Shown: one piece after another, positions 34,544 to 42,638 of the stretch
Position numbering within the stretch: the first letter of the stretch is position 1
Layout: the number at the start of each line of letters is the position of its first letter
Assembly (NCBI RefSeq): GCF_006539525.1
Contig: NZ_BJNE01000003.1
Coordinates: 186,001 to 250,000, forward strand
DNA length: 64,000 nucleotides
Direction of reading: 5' to 3'
Source: Glutamicibacter nicotianae
GTDB taxonomy: Bacteria; Actinomycetota; Actinomycetes; Actinomycetales; Micrococcaceae
The notes under the pieces: model-generated
Told to the model about the DNA's origin: nothing
The model's database searches: none
Seen by the model: the letters and a program-made list of their open reading frames with translations, nothing else
Translations under genes and position numbers: made by a program

Positions 34544-35302
34544 GTGAGCATGGCCGACTATGATCCACGAATCACGGAACTCTACGACACGGATAATCCC
34601 GATGGTCCGGATCATGATTATTACCGTGCACTTGCGGCTGAAACCCAAGCCGAACGGATCCTGGATCTAGGCTGCGGCACTGGGCTCTTGACGGTAACGC
34701 TTGTTGGCGAGCGAAGAACTGTCGTAGGCGTTGACCCCTCACCGGTAATGCTTTCCTACGCCAGGCGTCGGCCCGAAGCTGGGAGAGTCACCTGGATCGA
34801 CGGCGATTCTTCGGCTATCGAAGGCGGGCCCTTCGACTTGATGGTGATGACTGGGAACGTCGCCCAGCACATCCCTGGCCAGCAGTGGGAACGAACCTTG
34901 AAACAACTGCGCGAAGCTGCGAGGCCCGGCACGGTGCTGGCTTTTGAAAGCAGGAACCCGTCGACGCGTGCCTGGGAAAAGTGGGATGCTGAAGAGTCCA
35001 CCACTCGGCAGACGCCATTCGGCCCGCTGACCGAATGGTTCGATGCCGACGAAAGCAGCCCGGGAGTCGTCCGCCTAATGTCCTACGCCAAGTTCGAGCA
35101 GTCGCAGGAAGTAGTGGTCGAAAAATTGGAGTTGGCCTTCCGCAGCGCCGAGCAGATCAGTAGAGATCTTTCCGCCGCAGGGTTCGAGGTTCGCGCTATC
35201 TGGGGCGACTGGACGCGAGAACCATTCAACGGCGAGCAGCCGCTGATGATCTTCGAAGCTGAAGCGGCCAAGGGAAAAACCGGGGAGACGGCTCATGGAT
35301 AA
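34544..35302 (+). CDS. Class I SAM-dependent methyltransferase
   Basis: A 252-residue protein from GTG 34544, chosen for GAAGAGGA six bases upstream; ATG 34550 is possible. SAM-binding motif I is ILDLGCGTGLLTV, followed by VVGVDPSPVMLSYARRR, WIDGDSSAIEGGPFDLMVMTGNVAQHIP and a Rossmann C-terminal part with FEVRAIWGDWTREPF. Small-molecule methyltransferases of this layout have unknown substrates. Its end overlaps the following GNAT gene by eight bases, so the unit with the GNAT and 2'-5' RNA ligase genes is an operon. Confidence 0.88.
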   Translation: MSMADYDPRITELYDTDNPDGPDHDYYRALAAETQAERILDLGCGTGLLTVTLVGERRTVVGVDPSPVMLSYARRRPEAGRVTWIDGDSSAIEGGPFDLMVMTGNVAQHIPGQQWERTLKQLREAARPGTVLAFESRNPSTRAWEKWDAEESTTRQTPFGPLTEWFDADESSPGVVRLMSYAKFEQSQEVVVEKLELAFRSAEQISRDLSAAGFEVRAIWGDWTREPFNGEQPLMIFEAEAAKGKTGETAHG

Positions 35303-35822
35303 GCGGTCTTCGCAGCTCCAGGTAACCAGGTTTTCCATCGAACAGGCAGCCTGCTTGCAGCGGTTGATGGAAAGCAACCCGGGGTATTCGCAACGTGTTA
35401 CCAGCGCAGTTCCCGCAGCTGATGCCGCAATCGAGGCATTGACCGCCCTGCCGCCGACGGCGCGGGCCGAGCAGAAAATCGATCTTGGCCTTTGGCTGGA
35501 TGCAGAACTCGTCGGATTCGCTGATCTGATTGTCGGCTGGCCGAGAACGGACACGGTCCACATCGGATTGCTCATGATTGACGGCGCAAGGCAAGCAGAG
35601 GGGTTGGGGAAGCAGCTCCATGAAGAGGTACTCGCGCTGGTGCAGGATTATCCGTCGATCACCACCTGCCGGATAACGATTGTCGATACGAACGCCGCCG
35701 AAGCGGAACCGTTCTGGACGAGCCTTGGCTACAGGCCTACCGGGGAGGCCAGCAACCATGCGGCAGGGGACCAGAAGTCATGCGCATGGACGCGTCCGGT
35801 GACCAGCACGAGAAAGGAATAG
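35295..35822 (+). CDS. GNAT family acetyltransferase
   Basis: A 175-residue GNAT. The core reads DLGLWLDAELVGFADLIVGWPRTDTVHIGLLMIDGARQAEGLGKQLHEEVLALVQDYPS with the acetyl-CoA loop RQAEGLGKQL, and the last strand is ITIVDTNAAEAEPFWTSLGYRPTGE. The start overlaps the methyltransferase end (ATGGATAA). The substrate is unknown. Confidence 0.85.
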   Translation: MDKRSSQLQVTRFSIEQAACLQRLMESNPGYSQRVTSAVPAADAAIEALTALPPTARAEQKIDLGLWLDAELVGFADLIVGWPRTDTVHIGLLMIDGARQAEGLGKQLHEEVLALVQDYPSITTCRITIVDTNAAEAEPFWTSLGYRPTGEASNHAAGDQKSCAWTRPVTSTRKE

Positions 35823-35826
35823 CTGG

Positions 35827-36354
35827 ATGAGCAGATCCCCAGATAACATCCTGTTGCGCTTCTCGGCCGAGCAGGAGCAGCAAGTGCGGGAAATCTTTGC
35901 CCAGCTGGAAAAGCGAGGGTTTCCAGCACAACACCAGACTCCGCATATCACCATCACCTTTTCGCCCAGCATGAGCGATGCTGTAGCGCAGCGGGCCGCA
36001 GAACTGCTCCCAGATCTCATCCCCGCCTGCTTCCACCGGGTGGGCACGATTGTTTTCGGTACCAAGCGCAAGCAGACGGTTGCCTGGCTGCTGGAAACGA
36101 CCGACGCCCTGGAAATGGCGGCCCGGGAAATCAGCGCCGTGAATCCCGACGGACGAGGACCCAGATGGACCCCGCATCTGACCATGGGCCTGCGCCTTCC
36201 ACGCGAGATCGTTCCCGACTATATCCGTGCACTGGATGAGCTGGCGGCAGCGCAGCTCAGGGAACTGACTGCTTGCAGGGCAGCACTGTGGAAGCCCCGG
36301 CTGCAGGAATTGACGCTCTTGGCCGGTGACATGGAGCACAACGGCCGTGACTAG
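35827..36354 (+). CDS. 2'-5' RNA ligase/phosphodiesterase family protein
   Basis: A 175-residue member of the 2H phosphoesterase superfamily. The two catalytic His-x-Thr motifs are HITITF (near residue 41) and HLTMGL (near 118). LigT-type enzymes join or cleave 2'-5' linkages in RNA or act on cyclic phosphates. It lies four bases after the GNAT gene in a three-gene operon. Its stop overlaps the convergent CDP-alcohol phosphotransferase stop by four bases. Confidence 0.88.
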   Translation: MSRSPDNILLRFSAEQEQQVREIFAQLEKRGFPAQHQTPHITITFSPSMSDAVAQRAAELLPDLIPACFHRVGTIVFGTKRKQTVAWLLETTDALEMAAREISAVNPDGRGPRWTPHLTMGLRLPREIVPDYIRALDELAAAQLRELTACRAALWKPRLQELTLLAGDMEHNGRD

Positions 36355-36929
36355 CTGGCCGAGGACCTCTGCGTTTTGGCCGAAGCACGCATAATGCGCA
36401 GATAGCCGAAGCCGACAAATAGATGCAGCACCGTGCCGGCTGCCAAAATGGCTACGCCCGGTGCGGCCAGCACCGTAAATTCGGGGATTCTGCCAAAGGC
36501 CACGCAGGCCAGGCCCAGCATCATGATGGCAGTGCGGATCTTTCCCAGCCATGTGGAAGCCGGCGGGGATTCAAGGCGCAAGAAGAAATAGGTGCACAGC
36601 AGAACCAGGTCAGTGACGAAAACGGCCAGGCCAACCCAGACCGGGATCGCTCCGCTAATTACCAGCGCGATAGCGATAGCCACGATGCCCAAGCGATCGG
36701 CAATGGGATCCAGCAGGATGCCAAGCTGCGAGACCTGGTTGAACTTGCGGGCGATAAACCCGTCAACCCAGTCACTGAGGCCGAAGGCAAGAAGCAGCAC
36801 CGCAGTCAGCACCGGTTCGGTATCGGCCACCAGAAAGCCAACGATGGGAAGAACCAGGAGAAAACGAATGATCGTGATGGCGTTCGGAATCGTCGCCCAT
36901 TCATGTTTGCGTACCGCGCGCGTTTCCAC
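36351..36929 (-). CDS. CDP-alcohol phosphatidyltransferase family protein
   Basis: A 192-residue integral membrane enzyme of phospholipid synthesis. The signature DWVDGFIARKFNQVSQLG, then ILLDPIADR, gives the full D-x2-DG-x2-AR-x8-G-x3-D-x3-D motif. About six helices follow, the first at TIPNAITIIRFLLVLPIVGFLV. GTG 36929 was chosen for AGGGGA just upstream. It is closest to PgsA-like proteins, but the alcohol acceptor (glycerol phosphate, inositol phosphate or other) is not readable. Confidence 0.9.
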   Translation of the reverse strand: METRAVRKHEWATIPNAITIIRFLLVLPIVGFLVADTEPVLTAVLLLAFGLSDWVDGFIARKFNQVSQLGILLDPIADRLGIVAIAIALVISGAIPVWVGLAVFVTDLVLLCTYFFLRLESPPASTWLGKIRTAIMMLGLACVAFGRIPEFTVLAAPGVAILAAGTVLHLFVGFGYLRIMRASAKTQRSSAS

Positions 36930-37046
36930 TGTTTTCCCCTTTCCCTTAGTTGAACGATGACGCACGGAGCCGCAATATACAAGGCTGCGAGCCAGCTGGC
37001 CCGGGAAAAATATCCGTCCAGTTGGCCGAGGTAATTTGTTAAAGAA

Positions 37047-37080
37047 CTGCGGGGGCCGTCCCGAAGGACGTCCCCCGCAG
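37047..37080 (-). terminator. Terminator of the HesB-like gene
   Basis: CTGCGGGGG and CCCCCGCAG, with an inner CGTCC-CGAA-GGACG stem and one mismatch. On the minus strand it is followed by TTCTTT, so it ends transcription coming from 37400. Confidence 0.85.
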
Positions 37081-37106
37081 CCAAAGCTAAAGGGCAGGGT
37101 GCGGCA

Positions 37107-37400
37107 TTAACCCTGTTCGAGAAGCTGGAAGCTCACGCCGCCCTGCTCGTCTACTGCCGCATCGAGTACTTTGCTATCCAGTGCGTCGGCAATCGCCTCG
37201 TCCACATAGACAGGGCTGCCTTCGGTATCCACCACGCCATCGGTGCTTTCGGGCGCGGGGACAATCTGCAATCCGAAAGCTGCATCTTCAGGGTGGGTGC
37301 TGTCTGCCTGCATGATGCGCAGGCCAGCGGTTTCTTCCTCGGCTTGGTTGGTGACGATCGCGGTCACGATCGATGCTGCTTGGTCGGTCAGTGCGAGCAC
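37107..37400 (-). CDS. HesB/IscA-like protein without cysteines
   Basis: A 97-residue protein from GTG 37400, behind GGAAGGAG. The fold signature is that of A-type Fe-S carriers: VLALTDQAASIVTAIVTNQ, GLRIMQADSTHPEDAAFGLQIVPAPESTDGVVDTEGSPVYVDEAIADALDSKVLDA. The three cysteines that bind Fe-S in IscA proteins are absent; the protein has none. So it is a HesB-fold protein of another function. This cysteine-free type is known in actinobacteria. Confidence 0.75.
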   Translation of the reverse strand: MLALTDQAASIVTAIVTNQAEEETAGLRIMQADSTHPEDAAFGLQIVPAPESTDGVVDTEGSPVYVDEAIADALDSKVLDAAVDEQGGVSFQLLEQG

Positions 37401-37583
37401 GATGGCTCTCCTTCCGGTTGAGGACATGCCAAGTTCAGGGCATGTGCGTGCCACGATTCCAAAAATGGCAATGAAACTCAACACCGCTTAACAGCTGCGC
37501 AACATGCTTGGACTTGAACCCAGCCCAGCGATAGGGTCCGCCCCAATGCATTGATAGGAATTGAACCGCGAAGGAGAAAACGA

Positions 37584-38117
37584 ATGAGCAACAATCCGCC
37601 AGCCCACGGCGTGACTACCACGGAGCCTGAATTGCGCTTGACTGACTTCCGTGCTCAAGACCTGTCTGCGGTGCACAACTTCGCTGCTGACCCACTGGTG
37701 TGCCGGTACTCGACGTGGGGCCCTAACCAGCTGGCCGATACCCAAAAATTCCTTGCCGATGCACTAATCGAGCAACTGCACCGTCGCTTGCGAGCGATCA
37801 TGCTTGGCGATGTGCTCATTGGTTCTGCGTCAGTGTGGGCAACCGACCGGAAGGCCAAGGCCGGAGAGCTTGGCTACACGCTGAATCGGGAATACTGGGG
37901 CAACGGATACGCCACGGCTGCCGTGGGACACCTGCTCCGACTGGGGTTCGAAGATCTTGGTTTGGAACGAATCAGTGCAACGTGCGATGCCAGGAATGCA
38001 GCTTCCATCCGCGTCCTTGAGAAATCCGGTTTCAAGCTCGAAGAGCGCCGCACCGAAGACCCGGAAAACAACAAAGGACGGGTTGAAACCCTGGTCTTCG
38101 GATTGCACCGAACCTAA
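37584..38117 (+). CDS. GNAT family acetyltransferase, RimJ-like
   Basis: A 177-residue protein from ATG 37584, behind AAGGAG. The RimJ/RimL type opening ELRLTDFRAQDLSAVHNFAADPLVCRYSTWGPNQ is followed by LGYTLNREYWGNGYATAAVGHLLRLGFEDLGLERISATCDARNAASIRVLEKSGF, with the Q/RxxGxG loop as YWGNGYA. Targets could be protein N-termini or small amines. Confidence 0.9.
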   Translation: MSNNPPAHGVTTTEPELRLTDFRAQDLSAVHNFAADPLVCRYSTWGPNQLADTQKFLADALIEQLHRRLRAIMLGDVLIGSASVWATDRKAKAGELGYTLNREYWGNGYATAAVGHLLRLGFEDLGLERISATCDARNAASIRVLEKSGFKLEERRTEDPENNKGRVETLVFGLHRT

Positions 38118-38187
38118 CTGTGGTCAAGCGCCTTGCAGGTACACTGGCAGTTCTGCGATGAGCACGTCTAGAGACGAGGAAACCTGA

Positions 38188-38574
38188 ATGAGACTCCATC
38201 ACGTTCAGATATCAATGCCACGTGGTGAAGAATCCGAAGCTCGACGATTCTACGGTGAAGCGCTGGGACTTGCCGAAGTTCCCAAGCCTGCCTCCCTCGC
38301 CGGAAGGGGAGGATGCTGGTTTCGTGCTTTCAAAGCGGATGCCGTGGTGGCGGAAATCCATCTTGGCGTAGACGATTCATTCGTACCGGCCAAGAAAGCG
38401 CATCCGGGATTAGTTTGCGACTCGATCCACGAGCTGGAAACTCTCGCTGAACGCATCGGCTCCATGGGCTATGAACTGTCTTGGGCTGAGCGTGAAACCT
38501 TTGAAGGATATCTGCGGTTCCACGCGCGTGACGGATTCGGGAATCGACTGGAAATCATGACTCCGGCAAGCTAG
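38188..38574 (+). CDS. VOC family protein
   Basis: A 128-residue single-domain VOC protein with GAGG upstream. Parts: RLHHVQISMPRGEESEARRFYGEALGLAEVPKP, CWFRA, VAEIHLGVDDSFVPAKKAHPGLVCDS and FHARDGFGNRLEIMTP. Possible metal ligands are His4 or His5 in the first strand, His58 in EIHLG and the Glu of the closing RLEIM. Function unknown; glyoxalase or antibiotic-binding roles are typical of the superfamily. Confidence 0.85.
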   Translation: MRLHHVQISMPRGEESEARRFYGEALGLAEVPKPASLAGRGGCWFRAFKADAVVAEIHLGVDDSFVPAKKAHPGLVCDSIHELETLAERIGSMGYELSWAERETFEGYLRFHARDGFGNRLEIMTPAS

Positions 38575-38602
38575 CACAATCACATTACGTTCGGGAGGCC
38601 TT

Positions 38603-39103
38603 GTGGAACCGATGACTTTCGCAGCAACCAGGGATCAAGCCGTGCCAGATGATGTCGCGCGATTGCTTGCCTCTGTTCCCGAGTGGTTTGGCCAACCTGA
38701 ATCCAACGCGGAGTACATCCAAGCCGCGCGGAGCAAGGAAACCTGGACCGTGCGCAATGCCGCCGGCACGGTACTCGGTGTTCTCTTGGTCGACCGGCAC
38801 TACGCCCACAGCATCGAGATCCATCTAATGGTGGTCGACCGCGAACTCCATGGAACTGGAATCGGGTCGGCCTTATGCTCAGCCATTGAAGCCGACGCGC
38901 TCGCCGGGGGAGTTCAGCTGCTGCAGGTCAAGACCTTGGGGCCTTCGCACCCGGATGCAGGCTATGCGAAGACTCGTCGGTTCTATGAAAGCCAGGGATT
39001 CCTGCCGCTGGAGGAAACTGACCTCTGGGGACCCGAAACGCCCTGCCTGATTATGGTGAAACCACTAGCCGGCAAGCAGCGAGGGAAGCGAAATAGCGCT
39101 TGA
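38603..39103 (+). CDS. GNAT family acetyltransferase
   Basis: A 166-residue GNAT from GTG 38603, behind GGGAGG. The core is AGTVLGVLLVDRHYAHSIEIHLMVVDRELHGTGIGSALCSAIEADALAGGVQLLQVKTLGPSHPDAGYAKTRRFYESQGFLPLEE with the acetyl-CoA loop ELHGTGIG. Substrate unknown; the YAKTRRFYESQGF segment is common in uncharacterised GNATs. Confidence 0.9.
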   Translation: MEPMTFAATRDQAVPDDVARLLASVPEWFGQPESNAEYIQAARSKETWTVRNAAGTVLGVLLVDRHYAHSIEIHLMVVDRELHGTGIGSALCSAIEADALAGGVQLLQVKTLGPSHPDAGYAKTRRFYESQGFLPLEETDLWGPETPCLIMVKPLAGKQRGKRNSA

Positions 39104-39209
39104 TTTCGGGCCGAATGGGGGAAAGCTGGGAGTTCATCTTGCGGTTGTTTCGCTAGGGGGCCTGGAGCCGTAGACTGGGCGCAATCCGCCACGACGTTAG
39201 GAGATCTCC

Positions 39210-39971
39210 TTGTCTGATATTTCAGCACTTGCCCAGAACCTCGCCCAGGAGCATGCTTCAGGGAAGCTGTTGGTGATGCCCACCGTGTGGGATACCTTCA
39301 GCGCCAAGGTGGCGGTGGAAGCCGGGTTCGAATCCCTGACCATCGGCAGCCATCCGGTCGCCGATTCCATAGGCAGCGCTGACGGCGAGCAGATGGACTT
39401 CGCAGACTACTTGGCTGCGGTGCAACGCATCACCAGCAGCGTCGACGTGCCGGTCAGCGCCGACGTCGAGTCCGGCTACGGACTGGACCCCAGAGAACTC
39501 TTCGAACGCGTCGCCGCAGCGGGTGCAGTTGGAGTGAATATCGAAGATGTCCTCCATCGGGAAGGAGGCCGTGTGCGCGAACGCCAGGAGCATGCGGACT
39601 ACATCCACGGCGTCCGCCAAGCGGCGGATGCTGCTGGCATCGACTTCGTGATCAACGGACGCACCGATGCTGTGAAGCTGGCCGACAAGTTCGCCGACCC
39701 GCTGGGTGAGGCTATCGAGCGCATCAAGCTGATGGAGCAGGCCGGTGCGCGCAGCGTGTATCCGGTGGCGCTGGCCGATGCGGATCAGGTAAGGCAGGCC
39801 GTGCAATCGGTTGGAATCCCGGTGAATGTCACTGCCCACCCGGTCACGGCGCACGCCGCCGGAGACTTGGCGGCCTTGCGAGAGCTGGGAGTTCGCCGGG
39901 TGAGCTTCGGACCGCTGTGGCAAATGTGGCTGGCGGAGGTCTCCGGCAGGCAGCTCGGGGAGTGGCTCTGA
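39210..39971 (+). CDS. Isocitrate lyase/PEP mutase family protein
   Basis: A 253-residue cytoplasmic enzyme of the PEP mutase/ICL superfamily. TTG 39210 is supported by AGGAGA upstream. The Mg-binding and active-site segments are VPVSADVESGYG near residue 86, GVNIEDVLHREGG near 110 and INGRTDAVKL near 147. The KKCGH-type loop of isocitrate lyase is missing, so it is more like oxaloacetate hydrolases, 2-methylisocitrate lyase relatives or PEP mutase. The substrate cannot be read. Confidence 0.88.
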   Translation: MSDISALAQNLAQEHASGKLLVMPTVWDTFSAKVAVEAGFESLTIGSHPVADSIGSADGEQMDFADYLAAVQRITSSVDVPVSADVESGYGLDPRELFERVAAAGAVGVNIEDVLHREGGRVRERQEHADYIHGVRQAADAAGIDFVINGRTDAVKLADKFADPLGEAIERIKLMEQAGARSVYPVALADADQVRQAVQSVGIPVNVTAHPVTAHAAGDLAALRELGVRRVSFGPLWQMWLAEVSGRQLGEWL

Positions 39972-40016
39972 GCTCTTGCCAGATCGTGTAATTGCACCTC
40001 GCTGAGGCAACAGTCG

Positions 40017-40029
40017 TACGCTGGAGGCA
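40017..40029 (+). promoter_or_regulatory. -10 element for the leaderless TDT carrier gene
   Basis: TACGCT at 40017-40022, six bases (GGAGGC), then ATG 40029. Confidence 0.5.
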
Positions 40030-41108
40030 TGGACGATCGGCAAACCCCGCATGAAACGGCACCCTCCAGACCTCGGGTTTTCCGTGAGATCATGGAGAAC
40101 CTGTCGCCAGGGTATTTCGCCCTGACGATGGGCACTGGCATTGTCTCCATTGGCCTTCACGAAGCCGGATGGGACCTTCTCTCCGGGATCCTGCTGTCGT
40201 TTGCCGTGCTGTCGTATGCAGTGCTGTGGGTGCTGTACATCTGGCGGGCAATTGCCTTCAGCGGAGCCATGAGGGCTGAACTTCGCCGACCGGAAATGGC
40301 CTTCGGGTACTTCACCGTCGTCGCCGGCACCGATGTTCTCGCGGTGCGATTGAGCGCCGAAGGATTCAGCGCGATCTCCATAGTGCTCGTGGCCCTGGCC
40401 GCCATTCTGTGGTTCATCTTCGGCTACGTGCTGCCGTGGCAGGTTTTCCTGAGCCGGGACGGAAAGCCGATCCTCTCCCGGGTCAACGGCACCTGGTTCA
40501 TCTGGGCGGTGGCCAGCCAATCCTTGGCCATCGGCCTGAGCGTTATCCAGCCGCATGTTGCGAACGGGCAATCACTGATCGGCTTGCTTGCCGTGCTGAC
40601 CTGGTCGGTGGGCGTCGCGCTCTATGCTGGCATCGCCGTGCTGGTGCTGCTGCGGATCGTGCACTTCGGGATGACTCCGAAAGAATTCGAACCACCGTAT
40701 TGGGTGGCCATGGGAGCCATGGCCATAGCCGTTGTTGCGGGCAGCAAGATTGTCGGCATGGATTCCACTCCAATGGTTGATGCCACCCGTGCGCTGATTG
40801 CGGGGACAGTGGCGGCTTTCTGGAGCTACTGCCTCTGGCTGATTCCAATCCTGGTGGGAGCTGGCGTGTGGCGGCATGTGGTGCACCGCGTTCCGCTGGT
40901 GTACGTGCCCACGCTATGGTCAATCGTCTTCCCTGTCGGAATGTTCGCAGTCGCCTCGATCAACCTTGGAAGGGTCGACTCGTTGCCGGTGGTGGAAAGC
41001 ATCGGCCACGGGTCGCTGATCGCCGCGGTGCTGGTGTGGGCTGTGGTCTTCGTTGCGATGATCCGCCACTATGTGCTGCTCGCTTGGCGCAGCCGCACCC
41101 GCAGCTAA
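40029..41108 (+). CDS. TehA/C4-dicarboxylate transporter (TDT/SLAC1) family protein
   Basis: A 359-residue protein with ten transmembrane helices. It opens FREIMENLSPGYFALTMGTGIVSIGLHEAGW, the family's first-helix signature, and continues with FGYFTVVAGTDVLAVRL and TWFIWAVASQSLAIGL. Members are anion channels or dicarboxylate/tellurite carriers (TehA, Mae1, SLAC1). The protein probably moves an organic anion; the substrate is open. It follows a PEP mutase-like gene by 57 bases but has its own promoter hexamer. Confidence 0.88.
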   Translation: MDDRQTPHETAPSRPRVFREIMENLSPGYFALTMGTGIVSIGLHEAGWDLLSGILLSFAVLSYAVLWVLYIWRAIAFSGAMRAELRRPEMAFGYFTVVAGTDVLAVRLSAEGFSAISIVLVALAAILWFIFGYVLPWQVFLSRDGKPILSRVNGTWFIWAVASQSLAIGLSVIQPHVANGQSLIGLLAVLTWSVGVALYAGIAVLVLLRIVHFGMTPKEFEPPYWVAMGAMAIAVVAGSKIVGMDSTPMVDATRALIAGTVAAFWSYCLWLIPILVGAGVWRHVVHRVPLVYVPTLWSIVFPVGMFAVASINLGRVDSLPVVESIGHGSLIAAVLVWAVVFVAMIRHYVLLAWRSRTRS

Positions 41109-41200
41109 TAACTGATTCGGTAGGCTTTGCCGATGCTGTGGTTGTCCTCAATGGTTGCAGCATGAACGCGGACAGATCGGCACGCGGTATGGTTCCGCGC
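41105..41200 (-). pseudogene. Frameshifted 3' remnant of an NAD(P)-binding (SDR/NmrA-like) gene
   Basis: On the minus strand one frame gives RGTIPRADLSAFMLQ (about 41,195-41,150) and the next frame continues IEDNHSIGKAYRISY and stops at 41105. Together these make the usual C-terminal part of small NAD(P)H-binding epimerase-like proteins (IPRADVAxFxLxxLEDxxxxGKxxxIS). The join needs a frameshift near 41,150, and the rest of the gene is gone. It is therefore a decayed fragment sitting at the end of the TDT gene. Confidence 0.5.
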
Positions 41201-41406
41201 AACCGGCCGGGTTCGCCATGCCGTGTGCGACCGTTTCGCGGCCGCGGCTGGGGCAGCGGGGATCGAACCGAGCAGCTGCCCCGACAGGCCGAAAATCATT
41301 CTCCGCATTCCCCGTTCCCGTTAAGCATTATTCATGGTCGGCGAGTTGATGAAATGCTAACTTAGGCCACAGGCGGCTATATCAACCCAAAGCACCGAGG
41401 CGCGTC

Positions 41407-42147
41407 TTGATGAATGATTTTCCTGCTCAACCTCCATCTGGCATGAAGCAACGACGAAGAGCATTCGCGTGGCAACCCGAATCCGATACGCTCATTGCTC
41501 TGGCCACCTTGCTGGCGTTTTCCCTGTGCTACTACGCGGGAACCTCGATCAACAGCCTTTTCCTCTGGCTTGGCATTCTGGTCTTCGGCACCGCCATCCC
41601 ACTGTGGACGGTGCTGTGCCAGCGGCGTGAAACCTTGGCCGGGGTGGGGATCACGAGAAAATTCCTGCTGACGTCCCTGGCTGTCTCTCTGGTTCTGGGT
41701 GCCGGATCCGCCTACCAATTGTTTGCCTTGTCCAATGCCATGGGTGCCGATTTTGCAAGCCACCTGGTGGCGAACTTCCTGGTCCTGTGGGAACCATTCT
41801 TCGTCTTCGGCTGGCTGTATCTGCGGTGGGAACGCGCCTTCGGATGGTTGCCCGCTATTGTGCTGACCGGACTTGGCTTCATGATCCAGCACCTCGGATC
41901 GGTCCAGTTGGAAGCGGCAGCAGGCTTCGGTGTTTTCGCAATCATGTTCGCGATTGCCTTTGCCCTGGTGCGCAACCTCGCCGTGCTGTGGCCGCTGTTC
42001 TATCCTGTAGCCAGCGGGATCGGGACCTTGCAGGCGGGGTTTGTGATGGGATGGGGCGATGCCGGCATTTCGGCCATCGTCCTGGTGCTCCAGCTGGCGA
42101 TTTTCTGGTGGATCAACAAGAAGGCCAAGAGTCTGCCTGCGGCTTAG
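41407..42147 (+). CDS. CPBP-like intramembrane protein (degenerate CAAX protease family)
   Basis: A 246-residue protein with about seven membrane helices from near residue 27. The region WEPFFVFGWLYLRWERAFGWLPAIVLTGLGFMIQHLG has the spacing of the CPBP/Abi motif, EExxxR...FxxxH, but reads EPFF instead of EExxxR; the His in IQHLG is kept. Protease activity is therefore doubtful. It starts at ATG 41407 (or the second Met) after GAGGCG. It overlaps the convergent DinB gene by four bases. Confidence 0.6.
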   Translation: MMNDFPAQPPSGMKQRRRAFAWQPESDTLIALATLLAFSLCYYAGTSINSLFLWLGILVFGTAIPLWTVLCQRRETLAGVGITRKFLLTSLAVSLVLGAGSAYQLFALSNAMGADFASHLVANFLVLWEPFFVFGWLYLRWERAFGWLPAIVLTGLGFMIQHLGSVQLEAAAGFGVFAIMFAIAFALVRNLAVLWPLFYPVASGIGTLQAGFVMGWGDAGISAIVLVLQLAIFWWINKKAKSLPAA

Positions 42148-42638
42148 ATCATCGTGCCGGCAGCGTAGGCTGCCTGCCCGACATGCACGGACGCATCGTC
42201 GATGATCGATACCAAGCGCACCGCACGCGTTACTGCTGGATTCCAGCTGCGATCGATGATTTCGTCCAGTTCTTCCTCGCCCAGCGTGGCGGCGTAGCCG
42301 CTGAGCCCGGACAGGCACGCGGCCAAGTAGTCCACGAGCAGCTGCTGGTCGGTCACGGTAATCTGGCGGGCCTGTTCGGCACTATGCCCGTAGCCCATCG
42401 AATCACCGAGCTCGCCCAGGTTGAAGCGTGCACGGAACTGCGCCCAGCGTTCGGGTTGGCCGCTCAGCGCCGAGAGCTGGGTATCGGCTTCGCGTCCGGC
42501 ATGCCACAGCAGCCAGGCAATCGAGTTGGGATGGTTTCCCGGATGGGCATTGAGCTGTTCGGCGCTCAGCTGCGGCAGGGCCTGCGCCGCATCAATTGGG
42601 CGCTGGGCCAGATCGGCCAGAATCTCGGAGGCGTTCAT
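42144..42638 (-). CDS. DinB/mycothiol transferase-like protein
   Basis: A 164-residue four-helix protein of the DinB (YfiT/DUF664) superfamily, from ATG 42638 behind GGTGGA. Helix 2 contains SIAWLLWHAGREADTQLSAL and helix 4 IIDDASVHVGQAAYAAGTM; the three metal-binding histidines of this fold are represented by WHAGRE and HVGQ. In actinobacteria this group includes mycothiol-dependent enzymes. The stop of the upstream GNAT overlaps its ATG (ATGA). Confidence 0.8.
   Translation of the reverse strand: MNASEILADLAQRPIDAAQALPQLSAEQLNAHPGNHPNSIAWLLWHAGREADTQLSALSGQPERWAQFRARFNLGELGDSMGYGHSAEQARQITVTDQQLLVDYLAACLSGLSGYAATLGEEELDEIIDRSWNPAVTRAVRLVSIIDDASVHVGQAAYAAGTMI

Noticed and set aside
41250-41282. 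A T-loop-like GGTTCGATCCCC on the minus strand, suggesting a tRNA
   Set aside because: The arms around the loop do not form a 5-bp T stem and no acceptor stem or anticodon arm can be drawn. The bases belong to a different hairpin (GGGGCAGC/GCTGCCCC).
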